DNA from: Aselliscus stoliczkanus
Lineage: Eukaryota; Chordata; Mammalia; Chiroptera; Hipposideridae
DNA length: 64,000 nucleotides
NCBI GenBank assembly: GCA_033961575.1
Contig: CM066740.1
Location: 62,875,213-62,939,212, forward strand
Direction: 5' to 3'
Of the stretch, positions 61,318-64,000 are shown in pieces (the first letter of the stretch is position 1; each line of letters opens with the position of its first letter). The notes under the pieces are model-generated. The model did not search any database. It had not been told where the DNA came from and saw nothing but the letters and a program-made list of their open reading frames with translations. The position numbers were made by a program, and so were the translations under genes.

Positions 61318-61778
61318 TTTTTTTTAAGATTTTATTGGGGAATTGGGGGAGGGGAAGAGCGTTGGGGGATCAGGGAAGGGGAACAGACAAGTTGCTGTCC
61401 TTTTGTTCTTCAGTCTAGTTGTGGAGGACGTCGCTTCACTGGCCCATGTTGGTATCATCATTCACTCTTCCTGGGTGAGGTAGTCGCTCACTGGCCATTG
61501 GACGACCACTCACAGCGGCTCACAAAAGTGCACGGCCAGCAGCCGGGCCAGCTCCAATGCAGCCTACGCCATTGACTCATGGCAGCCCAGTTCCAGGTCA
61601 AGCTGTTGTTCACCATCTTAGCTTTAGAGGGCGCAGTGTCACCGGCCCTCATGTGGGATCTGAACCAGGGCCCTGCTGCTCAGAGCTGGTGCCCCAAGCC
61701 AACTCTTTTTTTTTTTTTTGAGGGCAGTGTCACTGGCTCTCATATGTGGGCTTAACCACTGCGCCACTCGGCCGGCCC
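61318..61778 (-). mobile_element. long SINE with a short SINE fragment in its head
   Basis: GCATAAAACTTTTT flanks the whole unit. Between the head and body sits about 45 bases of short-SINE 3' end with an A-run complement (61706-61750). Confidence 0.8.
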
Positions 61779-62004
61779 GCATAAAACTTTTTAATGTATT
61801 GAGCAATAATAAACTTTGTTCTAAAATGATCAAAACACAAATTTAGAACACAACACTATTTGATGTTTAGTATTAAAAATTTTTATTAAAACATAAAGGA
61901 CCATGGCTTGTCCTTTTTCAAAATAAGCTGTCAACATGTTAATTAAAAACAAAAAGATAAACCCAGAAGCAGTCGTTATCAATCATTTAAGGAAGCGTAG
62001 TGTC

Positions 62005-62145
62005 ACAAGAGCAACAACTTTGGATTCGGACAAACTCAGGTTTAAATACAATCTTTGCAACTTCCTACTTCGGTGTCCTTGGGTGAATCTGAAACCTTAT
62101 TTTACTCATCTGTAAAATGGTAATAAAACTTACCTCAAATTAACA
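62005..62145 (+). mobile_element. MIR SINE
   Basis: CCTTGGGTGAATCTGAAACC and CATCTGTAAAATGGTAATAA are the conserved MIR core. Confidence 0.75.
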
Positions 62146-62590
62146 AATTTACAATAACGAATGTATTGTCTAACTGAGCCAGATATATGCAAAGTATGGT
62201 ACACATAATTCTTAAAGCTTCCCTTTCTTAGCTCTGCAATCAACAATAGAAATTCCAAGAGCTTAAAAAGTCTTAAAAACATATTTTTGAAAATTACAAA
62301 CAGGGTGACAAAAAGAGTAACACAATTTAAACATTAGTTTAAAAATATCACCATTAAATCCTGATTCTATACCAAACATCTTCCTCCTGAAAGATTAAAA
62401 GAACATTTCTAAAATGACAACTATGTTAGAATTTCACCTAACCAGTTACTTGAATTTAACTCAAAATTTGGTCAGGATTTTTCTAAGATTAGTAGATATA
62501 GTAATGAAATCTATGTGTAAAATATCTATAGATTTGTCTTACAAAACTTGAAATGAAAAGAAAAATAAATTCCTTGAAATTAGAATTTTT

Positions 62591-62697
62591 GGGCCGGCCG
62601 AGTGGTGCAGTGGTTAAGTGCTGGCTTGGGACGCCAGCGGCCCCGGTTCGGGTCCCACATATGAGGGCCATTGACACTGCCCTCAAAAAAAAAAAAA
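62591..62697 (+). mobile_element. short tRNA-derived SINE
   Basis: Nearly consensus head and body, with AGAATTTT flanks. Confidence 0.92.
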
Positions 62698-63605
62698 GAA
62701 TTTTCATTCATTTCCTCTTAGAGCATCGCATTGGGCAAGCTTAGAAAATTAGACACACGCCACCCCCTTTATGAGCTCCGTGCACTGAGGGTGTGGGGGA
62801 ATAGGAATCTTGTCATCTCATCATTATTTTGGGCCTTTCCACTGGCTGGTCTGTATGAACTCCCACACTGTACTCTTCCCTCAGCCAGATTTCTAGCGAC
62901 TTCAGCTACTAACCACCGCTTAAGAGCTGTGGAATAAAAACATGACAATCTCTTTAACAAACTTTTCAGCACTACTTAATTTTAAATGTGGGTGTGTACA
63001 ACAGTATGCATTTACAGCCACCAAGATACAGCGATTTATCAACAATACACACATGAAAACTGCACGACAACTTTGTGTATCCTGGGATCTCTCTGCCTAC
63101 CAGGTCTTGGGGTTATGGAGAATCCTGTTGCCGTCCTCATTTTGTTGTTTTCTTATAACTTACACCAAAAACCAGAGGACAAAAAAGATTTCCAACACTG
63201 AAGAGGAGGCTGCCTTCAGCACGGGCATAGGAAGGAGACGGAACATTATATGTCAGCGCAGGAACACAGGATATAAAAGCACTTGGAGTGGAGACTTCCA
63301 ATTGAAAGTGTCCTTACGCTTACATTAGGATTTCTTAAAACACCATGAGGAGTTTGTGTTTCCTGCATGGCTGTACTGCTTTGGAACTTAAAAAAATAAA
63401 CAATGTTAAATTAAGAGTGAATAGCTCAAAAACGGCAACCACCATCTTAATTCAAGTGATGTCAGTTGCTTTTGAGTTGGGGAAAGGTCAAGGTCCAGTT
63501 CAGGAAATATTCAAAATCAGTAAGGAACACACCCCACCTCACAGGAGCCAAAGGAAACGGCAGATAAGAGAGAACTATGGCTCCATGATCAGATTCCTTA
63601 TTCTA

Positions 63606-63720
63606 TTTTATTTTTTTTTTTTTTTGAGGGCAGTGTCACTGGCCCTCATATGTGGGACCCGAACCGGGGCCGCTGGCTTCCCAAGCCAGCTCCTAACCAC
63701 CGCGCCAGTCGGCCGGTCCG
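63606..63720 (-). mobile_element. short tRNA-derived SINE
   Basis: Flanked by AGATTCCTTATTCTA and AGATTTCTTATTCTA. It accounts for part of a 203-codon open frame. Confidence 0.93.
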
Positions 63721-63814
63721 AGATTTCTTATTCTAAACGCCTGAGAACTTCAGTCGCTCATGTGGCTCAAATGCTGTCGCATCATTTAAGATGCAGTAAA
63801 AGGAGATGCACAAT

Positions 63815-64000
63815 CGCCCCTCTTCGACAGAATTCCTGGCAGGACGCAAAGGCGCCACCCAAGCAGCCCCCCGCGGGCTGCTGCCCCCCGGGGCAGGAAA
63901 CAACGGCCGGGGAGGGGTCTTTTGGCGATCAAGGGAACACGGAAGCTCAACGCTAGACGGAAAAGGAACAGGGACAAAATAAGGCAGAAGTAGGCTTCGA
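63815..64000. promoter_or_regulatory. GC/CpG-rich edge, possible shoulder of the CAPZA2 CpG island
   Basis: From about 63815 the sequence shifts from AT-rich intron to GC-rich DNA with many CpG pairs (for example around 63850-63920). No CAPZA2 start codon context (MADLEEQ) was found on the minus strand here. CAPZA2 is expected to start from a CpG island, so this may be intron 1 just inside it. Confidence 0.4.

Noticed and set aside
63345..63956. 203-codon open frame at the right end
   Set aside because: Its middle is the translation of an antisense short SINE (63606-63720) and the ends have no recognisable protein features.

Overview
This is mammalian (almost certainly bat) nuclear DNA. It carries one spliced host gene on the minus strand and a dense load of transposable elements. 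The gene is CAPZA2, the alpha-2 subunit of the F-actin barbed-end capping protein. Nine coding exons (2-10) can be placed exactly, from 40680 down to the stop codon at 5730. Their splice phases are all consistent and the 822 coding bases give residues 14-286 of the 286-residue protein. The 39-bp coding part of exon 1 was not found and should lie beyond the right edge, where the last ~180 bases turn GC/CpG-rich.

The bat assignment is inference. It rests on dozens of tRNA-headed SINEs with GGCCGGCCGAGTGGC-type heads, on long composite and multi-module tRNA SINEs, on one Ves-like SINE, and on several cut-and-paste DNA transposon families. The composite SINEs recall those I remember from rhinolophoid/megadermatid bats, but I could not check this.

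Layout: 1-4450 is downstream flank with nested SINEs. 4450-5730 is probable CAPZA2 3' UTR. 5730-28401 holds exons 10 to 3 with introns containing L1, MIR, Tigger-like and mariner-derived elements. Intron 2 (28402-40616) is the most eventful part. It has a 5.1-kb betaretrovirus-like provirus (28963-34047) with two LTRs that look identical over 466 bp and a 6-bp target duplication. Right next to it is a processed METAP1 retrocopy (34524-37344) with an intact catalytic-domain ORF, and further on a piggyBac-type MITE with TTAA ends (38087-38313). 40681-64000 is intron 1, made mostly of L1 fragments, a probable solo LTR, a TcMar-type element and many SINEs.

The only conventional host protein gene is CAPZA2. 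The provirus is internally defective (broken gag, no pro-pol body, interrupted env) yet looks very young. This suggests a non-autonomous retroviral lineage moved by proteins supplied in trans, and it is the most interesting system in the window. Its 5' leader carries tandem self-complementary 22-bp repeats that could form RNA hairpins.

Most other long open frames are translations of SINEs or L1 fragments and are not listed as genes.
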